From Acetobacter lovaniensis (GTDB lineage: Bacteria > Pseudomonadota > Alphaproteobacteria > Acetobacterales > Acetobacteraceae), in NCBI RefSeq assembly GCF_014207635.1, contig NZ_JACHIE010000003.1, positions 62,001 through 126,000 on the forward strand: DNA of 64,000 nt, read 5' to 3'. How positions within the stretch are numbered: position 1 is the stretch's first letter; every line of letters starts with the position of its first letter. This document shows, piece after piece, positions 17,646-25,761 of the stretch. Made by a program: the position numbers and the translations under genes. A model generated the notes under the pieces. That model was not told the origin of the DNA. It did no database searches and worked only from the letters and a program-made list of their open reading frames with translations.

Positions 17646-18911
17646 ATGACAGACCCCATCCAGCTCACCCGCCTGCCCTCCGGCCTGACCGTTGTGACCG
17701 AACGTATGGACCGTGTGGAAACCGTTTCCTTTGGAGCCTATATTTCCGCTGGCACCCGGAACGAAACCGCGGCGGAAAATGGCGTATCCCATTTTCTGGA
17801 ACACATGGCCTTCAAAGGCACGACCAGCCGCTCTGCCCTGCGCATTGCAGAAGAGATTGAAAACGTGGGTGGGCATATCAACGCCTACACCGCCCGTGAG
17901 CAGACGGTTTTTTACGTCAAGCTTCTCAAGGAAAATCTTGGGCTGGGGATCGACATTATTGGCGATATTCTCACCCACTCCACGTTTGATGCCGCCGAGC
18001 TTGAACGCGAGCGGGGCGTGATCTTGCAAGAAATCGGTCAGGCAAACGACACGCCGGATGACGTTGTTTTTGACCATTTTCAGGAAACTGCTTTTCCCAA
18101 CCAGCCCATGGGGCGCCCCATTCTGGGCACCGAGGCGCTGATCAAGGGCATGCAGCGCGATACGCTCACCTCATATATGCGCACGCACTACAACCCTGCG
18201 AACATGATTGTGGCTGCTGCTGGCAATCTGGAGCATCAGGCTGTTGTTACGCAGGTTGAGCAGCATTTTGCGCACCTGCCCACCACCAAAGCGCCAGCCA
18301 TGGAGACCGCACACTACGCCGGGGGCGAGTTCCGCCAGATCAAGGAACTGGATCAGGCGCATATTGTGCTTGGCTTCCCTTCCACCGGGTACCATGACCC
18401 CGACTATTACGCTGCCCTGCTGCTTTCCACCCTGCTGGGTGGGGGCATGTCCTCACGTCTTTTTCAGGAAATCCGGGAAAAACGCGGGCTGGTGTACTCG
18501 GTCTATTCCTTTAACGCCCCGTTTGAAGGCGGCGGCGTGTTTGGCATTTACGCAGGTACGGGGGAAAAGGAATGCGCAGAGCTTATTCCCGTAACACTGG
18601 AAGAACTCCGCAAGGTCCAGCTGGAAGTGAGCATGGACGAACTGGTGCGGGCCCGCGCGCAGCTTAAATCCTCCCTGCTCATGTCGCTCGAAAGCACGGG
18701 CAGCCGCTGCGAGCAGATTGCACGGCAACTCCAGATTTTTGGCCGCGTCATCCCCACGCATGAAACGGTCGCCAAGATCGAGGCCGTCACGCGTGAGGAT
18801 ATCTGCCGTGCGGCAGCCCGCATTTTTGCTGGAACGCCAACGCTTGCGGCCCTTGGCCCCATCGGCCACATTCCTTCCCTGCAAAGCATCAAGGAGACAC
18901 TGGCAGCATGA
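17646..18911 (+). CDS. M16 family zinc protease, mitochondrial processing peptidase-like
   Basis: A 421-residue protease with inverted zinc motif in HFLEHMAFKGT (HxxEH), a sequence identical in form to mitochondrial beta-MPP, and the distal Glu in ENVGGHINAYTAREQTVFYV. The C-terminal half has RGLVYSVYSF, the usual partner-domain motif. No signal peptide, so it is likely cytoplasmic. AGGA lies upstream of ATG 17646. Its last four bases overlap the pmbA start (ATGA), giving translational coupling to another peptidase-type gene. The substrate is unknown in bacteria; presequence processing is the mitochondrial role only. Confidence 0.93.
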   Translation: MTDPIQLTRLPSGLTVVTERMDRVETVSFGAYISAGTRNETAAENGVSHFLEHMAFKGTTSRSALRIAEEIENVGGHINAYTAREQTVFYVKLLKENLGLGIDIIGDILTHSTFDAAELERERGVILQEIGQANDTPDDVVFDHFQETAFPNQPMGRPILGTEALIKGMQRDTLTSYMRTHYNPANMIVAAAGNLEHQAVVTQVEQHFAHLPTTKAPAMETAHYAGGEFRQIKELDQAHIVLGFPSTGYHDPDYYAALLLSTLLGGGMSSRLFQEIREKRGLVYSVYSFNAPFEGGGVFGIYAGTGEKECAELIPVTLEELRKVQLEVSMDELVRARAQLKSSLLMSLESTGSRCEQIARQLQIFGRVIPTHETVAKIEAVTREDICRAAARIFAGTPTLAALGPIGHIPSLQSIKETLAA

Positions 18912-20248
18912 CGCAACAGCCCCTCGACCTTATTGCCGATCTGGTTAAACTTGCCCGCACCAGTGGGGCGGATGCCGCCGATGCCGTTTTTGTCAGCAGT
19001 ACCGCTGTAGGCGCTGGTGTGCGCAATGGCGTGACAGAAGAACTGGAACGCTCGGAAACAACCGATCTGGGGTTGAGGGTTTTTGTTGGCAACAAAAATG
19101 CCATTGTCTCCACCACAACTCCGGACCGGGCCAAGTTCGGCGCGCTGGTCGAGCAGGCTCTGGCCATGGCCCGCGTGCTCCCCGACGACCAGTATGCGGG
19201 CCTTGCGCCCAACGCCATGCAAGGCACATTCCAGACCAATGCTCTGGAACTGGCGGACCCGGCCGAGCCCGATACAGCCGCCCTGCTTGCACGCGCTCAG
19301 GCGGGGGAAGAAGCCGCACTGGCCATAACAGGCGTGACCAACAGCGCGGGGAGCAGTGCGTCATGGGGGCGCACCGACATTACTCTGGCAACCTCCGCCG
19401 GGTTTGCGGGCACTTACAGCCGCACCAGCCATTCCAACTCTGTCTGTGTTCTGGCAGGTACGGGGGATGGCATGCAGCGTGATTACGACTACCACGGCAC
19501 AGTCTGGCTGCATGACCTGAAGGACCCGGCAGAACTGGGCCGCAATGCCGGGCAAAAAGCAGTTGCACGCCTGAACCCGAGCCGCCCTAAAACGGGGCGC
19601 TACCCTGTTGTGTTTGATCCGCGGGTTGCTGGCAGCTTTCTGGGGCATTTTGTGGGGGCCATTACGGGCACCGCCATTGCCCGTGGCACATCCTTCCTTA
19701 AAGACAAAATGGGGCAGGCCATTTTTGCCAGCTCGGTTGGCATTACCGATGACCCGACCCGCATAAAGGGCCTGCGCTCCCGCCCGTTTGACGGAGAGGG
19801 CATGGCCGTCGCCCCGCTTTCGCTCGTACAGGGTGGCGTTTTACAAACCTGGGTGCTGGACAGCCGGAGCGCGCGCCAGCTTGGCCTGCAAAGCAATGCC
19901 CGCGCAGCCCGCGGCACGGCCAGCCCGCCCGGTCCCTCGGCAAGCAACCTATTCTTTGAGCCCGGTCATCTTTCCCCCTCAGCCCTGATGGCCGACATTC
20001 GGGAAGGGCTGTACATTACGGAAATGATGGGCTCCTCCATTAACGGCCTGACCGGGGATTACAGCCGTGGTGCCTCGGGCTTCATGATCCGTGATGGTCA
20101 GATAGCCGAGCCTGTAGCGGGCTTTACGCTTGCGGGGAATCTGCTGGAAATTTTTGCTTCCATCACATTAGCGGATGATCTGGTATTCCGTTTTGGCACC
20201 GACGCCCCCACATTACGCACAGATGTCCTGAATACTGCCGGGGCATAA
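18908..20248 (+). CDS. pmbA: TldD/PmbA family metalloprotease subunit PmbA (TldE)
   Basis: The 446-residue protein matches PmbA/TldE, the partner of the TldD protease that degrades small peptides and trims certain modified peptides. Visible family features are ERSETTDLGLRVFVGNKNA near the N-terminus, PVVFDPRVAGSFLGHFVGAI in the middle and GDYSRGASGFMIRDGQIAEPV near the C-terminus. PmbA lacks the zinc motif HExxxH found in TldD, and none is seen here. A tldD gene is not in the window. Start overlaps the M16 stop by four bases. Confidence 0.9.
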   Translation: MTQQPLDLIADLVKLARTSGADAADAVFVSSTAVGAGVRNGVTEELERSETTDLGLRVFVGNKNAIVSTTTPDRAKFGALVEQALAMARVLPDDQYAGLAPNAMQGTFQTNALELADPAEPDTAALLARAQAGEEAALAITGVTNSAGSSASWGRTDITLATSAGFAGTYSRTSHSNSVCVLAGTGDGMQRDYDYHGTVWLHDLKDPAELGRNAGQKAVARLNPSRPKTGRYPVVFDPRVAGSFLGHFVGAITGTAIARGTSFLKDKMGQAIFASSVGITDDPTRIKGLRSRPFDGEGMAVAPLSLVQGGVLQTWVLDSRSARQLGLQSNARAARGTASPPGPSASNLFFEPGHLSPSALMADIREGLYITEMMGSSINGLTGDYSRGASGFMIRDGQIAEPVAGFTLAGNLLEIFASITLADDLVFRFGTDAPTLRTDVLNTAGA

Positions 20249-20272
20249 CTGTTAGCCGGAGACCCAAAACCA

Positions 20273-21226
20273 GTGAAATCACGTCTGCTGCGATCAACCC
20301 TTCATGCCTTGCTGGCTGCCAGCCTGCTGGCCGGACCATTGGCCATACAGGCCGATGCACGGCCCGGTCAGGGTGGGTCCATGGGGAGCCGTGGTAGCCG
20401 CACATGGAGTGCCCCCCCTGTTACGCGCACAACGCCGTACAGTACCGCCCCCATGGACCGCTCCATTACGCCGCGCACTGCGCCCACCCCTGGCTATGGC
20501 GCACCACAGATGGCAGCTCCCTTTGCCCGCCCCATGGGCTCTCCCAACCGCCACCCATTCCTGACCGGTCTGGCCGGTGGTTTTCTGGGGGCCGGGCTGT
20601 TTGGTATGTTGAGCGGCCATGGCTTTATGGGCGGGATGCACGGCTTCTTCAGCTTTCTGGGGCTTCTGGTCCAGATCGGGCTGGTGGTCATGTTTGTCCT
20701 GTGGCTGATCCGCCGTTTCGGGCGTTCCAGTCAGGGCATTAACGGGTTTGGCATGTCCTCTCCGCGCGGTATGCCCGGCGCGGCTCCTGTCGCCCCTACC
20801 CCATCCGCAGGGGGAGCGCCCGTGCAGATTACCACGGCGGATTACCAGTCCTTCCAGCAAACGCTGATGGATATTCAGAGTGCGTGGAACCAGCAGAACA
20901 TTCCGGCCATGCAGCAGATGGCCACGCCGGAAATGGTCTCCTACTTCAATGAGCAACTGGCAACTCTGGCCAGTCAGGGTGCGCGCAACGTTGTCTCGGA
21001 TGTGCGTTTCCTTCAGGGGGATCTGGCCGAAGCATGGCGCGAGAACAACATGGATTACGCAAGTGTTGCCATGCGTTACAGCCTAATCGACCTGACAACC
21101 AATGCCACCGGTCAGGTGATTGATGGCAGTTCCACCACCCCCGTAACCATTACCGAAGTCTGGACATTCGTCCGTCCTTCCCGCGGGGGACGCTGGCTGC
21201 TTTCAGCCATTCAGCAGGCCCGCTAA
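20273..21226 (+). CDS. Exported TIM44-like domain protein
   Basis: The 317-residue protein starts at GTG 20273 with GGAG upstream, 24 bases after pmbA. Residues 1-30 form a signal peptide or anchor (RSTLHALLAASLLAGPLAIQ, then A-DARPGQG). A Pro/Ser/Met-rich stretch follows, then a Gly/Phe/Leu-rich hydrophobic region (GLLVQIGLVVMFVLWLIRRF) that is a membrane helix. The C-terminal ~120 residues have the TIM44-like fold (TADYQSFQQTLMDIQSAWNQ, then VTITEVWTFVRPS...WLLSAIQQA). Bacterial members are membrane proteins of unknown role. A strong terminator follows at 21253. Confidence 0.85.
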   Translation: MKSRLLRSTLHALLAASLLAGPLAIQADARPGQGGSMGSRGSRTWSAPPVTRTTPYSTAPMDRSITPRTAPTPGYGAPQMAAPFARPMGSPNRHPFLTGLAGGFLGAGLFGMLSGHGFMGGMHGFFSFLGLLVQIGLVVMFVLWLIRRFGRSSQGINGFGMSSPRGMPGAAPVAPTPSAGGAPVQITTADYQSFQQTLMDIQSAWNQQNIPAMQQMATPEMVSYFNEQLATLASQGARNVVSDVRFLQGDLAEAWRENNMDYASVAMRYSLIDLTTNATGQVIDGSSTTPVTITEVWTFVRPSRGGRWLLSAIQQAR

Positions 21227-21252
21227 ACCTCGGGTCAACTGTAGTGTAATAG

Positions 21253-21287
21253 AAAACCCCGCCTTCCTTATGGAAGGCGGGGTTTTT
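21253..21287. terminator. Bidirectional terminator between the TIM44-like gene and the ctaB cluster
   Basis: A perfect 15-bp stem (AAAACCCCGCCTTCC / GGAAGGCGGGGTTTT, 4-base loop) is flanked by A-run and T-run. It serves the plus-strand TIM44-like gene (27 bases after its stop) and the converging minus-strand COX1-like/ctaB transcript. Confidence 0.9.
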
Positions 21288-21338
21288 GTATGCGTTCACT
21301 ACAGGAAGCACCGCTAGTGGCCCATACCGGGCATGGCA

Positions 21339-21476
21339 TTACGGGTGGAACACTGTCAGCCCGAACATAATACCAGCCAGAACAAGCATGAACACAAGCA
21401 TGCTCCGTACCCGCTGGCTCTGCCGCTTCTGCCGTTCAAGCTGCTCTGGGGGCTGCTCCATTGGAAGAGTGGTCAT
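21339..21476 (-). CDS. Small single-helix membrane protein after ctaB (CoxF-like)
   Basis: A 45-codon gene. Its ATG overlaps the ctaB stop (ATGA at 21476-21473), so it is translationally coupled. The product is a polar, charged N-terminus (MEQPPEQLERQKRQSQRVR) followed by one hydrophobic helix (SMLVFMLVLAGIMFGLTVF) and stop. This layout (basic stretch, one helix, immediately after ctaB) is that of the short CoxF-type proteins of alphaproteobacterial cytochrome oxidase operons. Family assignment is by size, topology and position, not by strong sequence identity. It may assist heme O/A delivery or CtaB stability, but that is inference. Confidence 0.7.
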   Translation of the reverse strand: MTTLPMEQPPEQLERQKRQSQRVRSMLVFMLVLAGIMFGLTVFHP

Positions 21477-22438
21477 GCTGAGTGCATCCATATCTGAAAG
21501 AAGTGGTCACCAAGAAGGCCACAGAACAGAAAGAACAGATAAGCCAGAGAAAACCGGAACGAGATCCGCGCAGCCTTATCGCCCTTCTGGCTGACGCCGT
21601 TTTCGTCCTGCGGTTCCAGAAGCACGCGCACAGCACAGGCAACAAAACCAAGCCCCAGCACCACGGCAGTCACCGTGTAGATCAGCCCGCTCTCCCCCAC
21701 AAAAGACGGGATAAGCGAAACAGCGAGCAGAACCAGTGTGTAAGAGAATATCTGCCACCGCGTATGGCGCATGCCACGCACAACCGGCAACATGGGAATA
21801 CCCGCGCGCCCGTAATCCTTGCAGGCGTACAACGCCAGAGACCAGAAATGCGGCGGTGTCCAGAAGAACACAATACCGAACATGACCACCGGCATAAGCG
21901 CCATATGGCCCGTAGCAGCCGCCCAGCCGATCATGGGGGGGAAGGCGCCCGCCGCCCCACCGATAACAATGTTCTGCGGCGTGGAGCGCTTGAGCCACAT
22001 GGTGTAAATAACGGAATAGAAGAAAATGGAAAACGCCAGAATAGCGGCAGCCAGTGTATTGGTTGCAATCCACATAAGGCAGACGGACAGACAGGAAAGA
22101 CCAACCCCGTAGGCCAGAGCCTCGTTCTGGGGAATACGCCCCGAGGGCACCGGCCGTGTAATGGTCCGCTGCATGACCGCGTCAATATCCCGGTCGTACC
22201 ACATGTTAATGGCCCCGGCAGCGCCCGAGGCCAGACAGATGCAGAAGATGGTAACCAGCCCCACAAACGGGTCAAGGTGCCCGGGTGCCATGAACATGCC
22301 CGCAGCACCCGTAAACACGACCAGTGAAATAACCCGGGGCTTGAGCAAGGCCAGCCAGTCACGCGCCTGCGTACCAACCTGCTCCGTTTTAAAACGTGGC
22401 CGTCTGGCCTGCGGCTCGGAAAGACTGGCTTCGCTCAT
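21473..22438 (-). CDS. ctaB: Protoheme IX farnesyltransferase (heme O synthase)
   Basis: UbiA-superfamily membrane enzyme that attaches farnesyl to heme b to make heme O, needed by bo3 and aa3/ba3 oxidases. The 321-residue protein has the prenyl-diphosphate motif NMWYDRDIDAVMQRTITRPV, WLKRSTPQNIVIGGAAGAFPP and FFWTPPHFWSLALYACKDY, all characteristic of CtaB/CyoE, with about nine helices. Both ends overlap its neighbours by four bases (ATGA with the COX1-like gene upstream and with the small gene downstream), so the three form a coupled set. ctaC, ctaE and ctaG, the usual partners, are absent here. In acetic acid bacteria the product probably supplies a quinol oxidase encoded elsewhere. Confidence 0.95.
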   Translation of the reverse strand: MSEASLSEPQARRPRFKTEQVGTQARDWLALLKPRVISLVVFTGAAGMFMAPGHLDPFVGLVTIFCICLASGAAGAINMWYDRDIDAVMQRTITRPVPSGRIPQNEALAYGVGLSCLSVCLMWIATNTLAAAILAFSIFFYSVIYTMWLKRSTPQNIVIGGAAGAFPPMIGWAAATGHMALMPVVMFGIVFFWTPPHFWSLALYACKDYGRAGIPMLPVVRGMRHTRWQIFSYTLVLLAVSLIPSFVGESGLIYTVTAVVLGLGFVACAVRVLLEPQDENGVSQKGDKAARISFRFSLAYLFFLFCGLLGDHFFQIWMHSA

Positions 22439-23700
22439 AGGGCAGCCCCTCCGGCCACACCCGCTGCCGCATTTGCATGACCAGCAACCATGGGAATATC
22501 ACGCTGGAAGCTGATCACTGCTGCCAGCACAAATACCAGTGCGGCCATGCCAAACAGGGCACAACCCAGCACCTGCATGCCAGAAACAAACAGGCAGAGC
22601 GTTGCCGCCGCCGTTAATACAAAGTGCAGGCGGGCCAGCTTTTGTGGGTACCAGAACCCGCAGGCCTCACCCCGCCAGAGGTAAAAGCCACCGCAAACGG
22701 CATAAAGCGCGCCAAGCTGCAAAGCCGGGTGCAGACCTGTGCCCTGCACAAGCTGGACAACCCAGCCACCGGCCACAACGGCCAGAAAACCCATGCCCCA
22801 CAGCAGCGGCGTACGCAACGAAACCCGGGCTTTCCATGTGCCCGCAAGCCACAGACCAGCAAGGCATACGGCGGAAAGGGAGCACAACGCCAGCAGGCTG
22901 TTGCCAACCATTTGCGCCGTCTGGCTATCGGCTCCATGCGCCAGACTGCTCTTGGCCCATGCCACAACGCCCGAAGCTGCGGTAGCCGCCATAATGTAGG
23001 CAACAGGGCGTGTTTTAACCTGCCCGATGCGGGCGGCCATTTCAAACACGATCCCGAACCCGGCCAGCAGGACAATCAACCCGATGGGGGCTGCAAAATA
23101 CTCAGCGCCGATCACAGGGTTGGTCGCAGGCCACAGCCATGTCCGCAGCGTGGCAGCCGCAAAAACCGGAACACTCAGCAACAGCACGGCAGCAGACAGC
23201 ATTTCCCCCCACACGAAGGGGGAGAAAGACGTCTGTTCCAGACTATCGGCACAACTGTCAAAAATAGTGCTCAACAGCACCATGGCGGACATAAGCGTAC
23301 CCAGTGACCACAGAATATGGGCAATACGCACATCGGGCAGAGTGCAGGTCAGCACCGCAGCCAGAGCAAACACGCCAACGGCTGCCAGATTAAGCCGCCC
23401 CAGCAGCATGCTCCCCCGCCCAAGGGCGCGGGGCAGCCAGAGCGTGCCAAAACCACTAACCAGTGCGGGAACAACAACATACAGGAGCATCAGGGCCGGA
23501 TGGGCCTGTGCAAGCCTGCCCCACAGCCCGGTTGCAGGCAGCATGCCCATGCCTGCCAGAACGGAAACACCCCCACCGACAAGAGCGGCAGAAGCAGCAA
23601 GCAGCAGATAGGCTGTTCCAGCAGCGGCATCCTGCCGTTGGCTGGCGGTTTTATCCACCGGAGCCGAATACTGGTGAGACAGGCTGTGAGCCGAGATCAT
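22435..23700 (-). CDS. Heme-copper oxidase subunit I-like protein lacking the catalytic centre
   Basis: A 421-residue membrane protein that aligns by eye with COX1/CtaD. Compared with aa3 enzymes: helix II keeps AHPALMLLYVVVPALVSGFG (the heme a His), and helix V matches SPFVWGEMLSAAVLLLSVPV. Helix VI reads FAAPIGLIVLLAGFGIV, where COX1 has GHPEVYI..LPGFGI: the CuB His, proton-channel Glu and catalytic Tyr are gone. Helix VII reads VVAWAKSSLAHG in place of VVWAHHMYTAG, so both other CuB His are lost. Helix X reads GLHPALQLGALYAVCGGFYLW in place of HFHYVMSLGAVFGIFAG: the a3 His becomes Gly and the second low-spin heme His stays. It is about 100 residues shorter than COX1. Frame is intact; a promoter lies upstream; ctaB overlaps. 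It could bind one heme but cannot reduce oxygen. Confidence 0.82.
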   Translation of the reverse strand: MISAHSLSHQYSAPVDKTASQRQDAAAGTAYLLLAASAALVGGGVSVLAGMGMLPATGLWGRLAQAHPALMLLYVVVPALVSGFGTLWLPRALGRGSMLLGRLNLAAVGVFALAAVLTCTLPDVRIAHILWSLGTLMSAMVLLSTIFDSCADSLEQTSFSPFVWGEMLSAAVLLLSVPVFAAATLRTWLWPATNPVIGAEYFAAPIGLIVLLAGFGIVFEMAARIGQVKTRPVAYIMAATAASGVVAWAKSSLAHGADSQTAQMVGNSLLALCSLSAVCLAGLWLAGTWKARVSLRTPLLWGMGFLAVVAGGWVVQLVQGTGLHPALQLGALYAVCGGFYLWRGEACGFWYPQKLARLHFVLTAAATLCLFVSGMQVLGCALFGMAALVFVLAAVISFQRDIPMVAGHANAAAGVAGGAAL

Positions 23701-23778
23701 GCTCCATGTTCCATATTCTGTGCAGGTCCGTAATGGAGAACAGTAAACCCGCTAGACAAAAAACGACCATATTCTAGT

Positions 23779-23806
23779 GTTTTATGGCACAAAAGCATTC
23801 TGCCAA
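23779..23806 (-). promoter_or_regulatory. Predicted promoter for the COX1-like/ctaB cluster
   Basis: On the minus strand TTGGCA (23806-23801) is followed after 16 bases by TAAAAC (23784-23779), about 80 bases upstream of the COX1-like start. It suggests the cluster is transcribed independently of the methyltransferase gene upstream. Assigned by eye. Confidence 0.4.
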
Positions 23807-23853
23807 GCCACGCATGTCTAGCGCCCCAGCCAACACTGGAGCGCACATGTTTA

Positions 23854-24549
23854 TTAATCCGGCAGATTTTCCAGAGTAACCAGCGTGAAAAGGCCAAAAG
23901 GCCGCACTGGCTGAATAGTCGCCCGCGCGATGTCTGCCTGCGGGAGAAGCGATTCCATGGCAAAATCGGGGTGCCAGCCCAGCGAGTGGGAGGCGCGCGC
24001 CATGGCGTGTTCCACTGCACCGCGGATACCGCCGGGGGCCAGAAAATGGTTGATGAACAGGATATGCCCGCCCGGACGGACAACACGCTTAAGCTCACAC
24101 AGCAGCTTGCGCGGGTGCGGCACAACGGATGCAACAAACATGGCAACGGCGGCATCAAACGAGTTGTCTTCGAACGTGGTGTCCTCTGCATCCATTTCCA
24201 GCAGGGCCGTCACATTGCTCAGGTTATCGCGTTTGACGCGTTCGCGCGCCTTGGCCAGCATGTCGGTTGACAGGTCGATACCGGTAATGGCCTTGCTGCG
24301 GTTGTAATGCGGGAGCGCAAGCCCGGTCCCCACACCCACTTCGAGCACATCCCTGCCGGGCAGGGCATTGATCGTGTTGACCGCCTTGAGGCGGCCGAAA
24401 CGCGAAATACCACCGAATCCCAGATCATAGACATTGGCCCAACGCCGATAGGCCTGTTTGACGGCCTCCGCATCAAGCGCGGAACGCGAGGGAGGGGGTA
24501 CGGGGCTTTCCCCTCCGCTGGAGGGGTATTCTTGGAGAACGTCACTCAT
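23854..24549 (-). CDS. pmtA: PmtA-type SAM-dependent methyltransferase (probable phosphatidylethanolamine N-methyltransferase)
   Basis: Class I methyltransferase with VKQAYRRWANVYDLGFG at the start of the fold, SAM motif I VLEVGVGTGLALPHY, motif II GIDLSTDMLAKARERV and ELKRVVRPGGHILFINHF. The opening motif resembles the Rhodobacter-type PmtA enzymes that make phosphatidylcholine from phosphatidylethanolamine, a lipid abundant in acetic acid bacteria. UbiE-like quinone methyltransferases are the alternative. I placed the start at 24549 (MSDVLQE, 231 aa) because the ORF's earlier ATG (24627) adds a poorly conserved-looking extension and family members are about 205 residues; this is uncertain. 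Confidence 0.75.
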   Translation of the reverse strand: MSDVLQEYPSSGGESPVPPPSRSALDAEAVKQAYRRWANVYDLGFGGISRFGRLKAVNTINALPGRDVLEVGVGTGLALPHYNRSKAITGIDLSTDMLAKARERVKRDNLSNVTALLEMDAEDTTFEDNSFDAAVAMFVASVVPHPRKLLCELKRVVRPGGHILFINHFLAPGGIRGAVEHAMARASHSLGWHPDFAMESLLPQADIARATIQPVRPFGLFTLVTLENLPD

Positions 24550-24684
24550 GTTCTCTCTCTGCCCGCTGACGGACATTTCTTCAAGAGCCACTATACTCTC
24601 ATCCTTCCTGCTTGCGGCATGCACCACAAAAGTGCCCTTGTGTGGCAGCCCGGCATGATACCGCCCAACAGGGTCTGACTGCTT

Positions 24685-25680
24685 TTATTGGACAGACAAC
24701 TTACGTTCAATACAATCCCATATGCTGGCGGCACCATTTATGCCATCAAACCGTTCCAGCTCCTGCAAACCGGTGGGAGATGTCACATTGATTTCCGTCA
24801 GATACTGCCCAATAACATCAATCCCCACAAAAATCAGGCCATGTTCTTTAAGAAACGGCCCGATCGCCTCACAAATCTCGCGGTCACGGGCACTCAGCTC
24901 CACTTTGCAGGCCACGCCCCCCACATGCATGTTGGAGCGGTGGTCATCCCCCGATGGCACGCGGTTGATCGCACCAATCGGCTGACCATCCACCAGAATA
25001 ATGCGCTTGTCCCCCGCAGTTACGGCGGGTTCGTACCGCTGGATCATGAGGGGTTCGCGCGAGCGGGCAAAGTGCATTTCCAGCAGGGCGTTCAGGTTCT
25101 GGTCATCCGCTTTAATCCGGAAAACGCCACTCCCGCCGTTACCAAACAGGGGTTTGACAATAATGTCTTTCCATTTGGCGCGAAATGCCCGAATCTGCTC
25201 GATATCCCATGTCACCAGTGTTGGCGGCATAAGCTGGGGAAAATGCGTGACCAGCAGTTTTTCCGGGCTGTCACGCACCCAGCGCGGGTCATTGACCACG
25301 AGCGCGCGGCCGGGACCAACGCCGTGGATATGGTCCAGCATATGCGTGGCGGTAATATAAGCCATGTCAAACGGTGGGTCCTGGCGCATGAGCACCACAT
25401 CCATCGTACGCAGCGAGCGGCGCCCGGCATCGCCGAATGTGGCGTGTCGCCCTTTTTCCCGCCGCACGGTAACCGGGCGCATCAGGGCCGTCACATCGGT
25501 ACGGGTTGCGCCACGCGCTTCGTGCACACCTTCATCCAGAGCCATGGACCCTACTTCGTACACAAACAGGCTATGCCCGCGGGCCTGTGCTTCGAGCATC
25601 AGGGCGAAGGTTGAATCCCCATCAATATTAACATGCTCAAGTGGGTCCATCTGGACCGCCACAAGCCGTGGAGAAGCCAT
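24685..25680 (-). CDS. gshB: Glutathione synthetase
   Basis: ATP-grasp ligase joining gamma-glutamylcysteine and glycine. The 331-residue protein starts MASPRLVAVQMDPLEHVNID, typical of GshB, and has VLMRQDPPFDMAYITATHML, the ATP-grasp loop KPLFGNGGSGVFRI, EPLMIQRYEPAV and the C-terminal FVGIDVIGQYLTEINVTSPTG. The first-step gene, gshA, is about 37 kb away in the same window, so the pathway is not an operon. It lies 81 bases downstream of the GT39 gene on the same strand. Confidence 0.96.
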   Translation of the reverse strand: MASPRLVAVQMDPLEHVNIDGDSTFALMLEAQARGHSLFVYEVGSMALDEGVHEARGATRTDVTALMRPVTVRREKGRHATFGDAGRRSLRTMDVVLMRQDPPFDMAYITATHMLDHIHGVGPGRALVVNDPRWVRDSPEKLLVTHFPQLMPPTLVTWDIEQIRAFRAKWKDIIVKPLFGNGGSGVFRIKADDQNLNALLEMHFARSREPLMIQRYEPAVTAGDKRIILVDGQPIGAINRVPSGDDHRSNMHVGGVACKVELSARDREICEAIGPFLKEHGLIFVGIDVIGQYLTEINVTSPTGLQELERFDGINGAASIWDCIERKLSVQ

Positions 25681-25761
25681 AAACTCGGGTTCCTGTTTCT
25701 GCTGGCGAAGCGATTGCCTGCCATCCTGCCTTTTTTCACATCAACACGCAAACACCGCCCG

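Noticed and set aside
21286-21594. 102-codon plus-strand frame after the TIM44-like gene
   Set aside because: It begins in the terminator and runs antisense to the small CoxF-like gene and ctaB; no homology seen.
22435-23700. Calling the COX1-like gene a functional cytochrome oxidase subunit I or a pseudogene
   Set aside because: The catalytic ligands are missing, so it cannot be an active subunit I; but the frame is intact, coupled and retains specific His residues, so pseudogene is not supported either.
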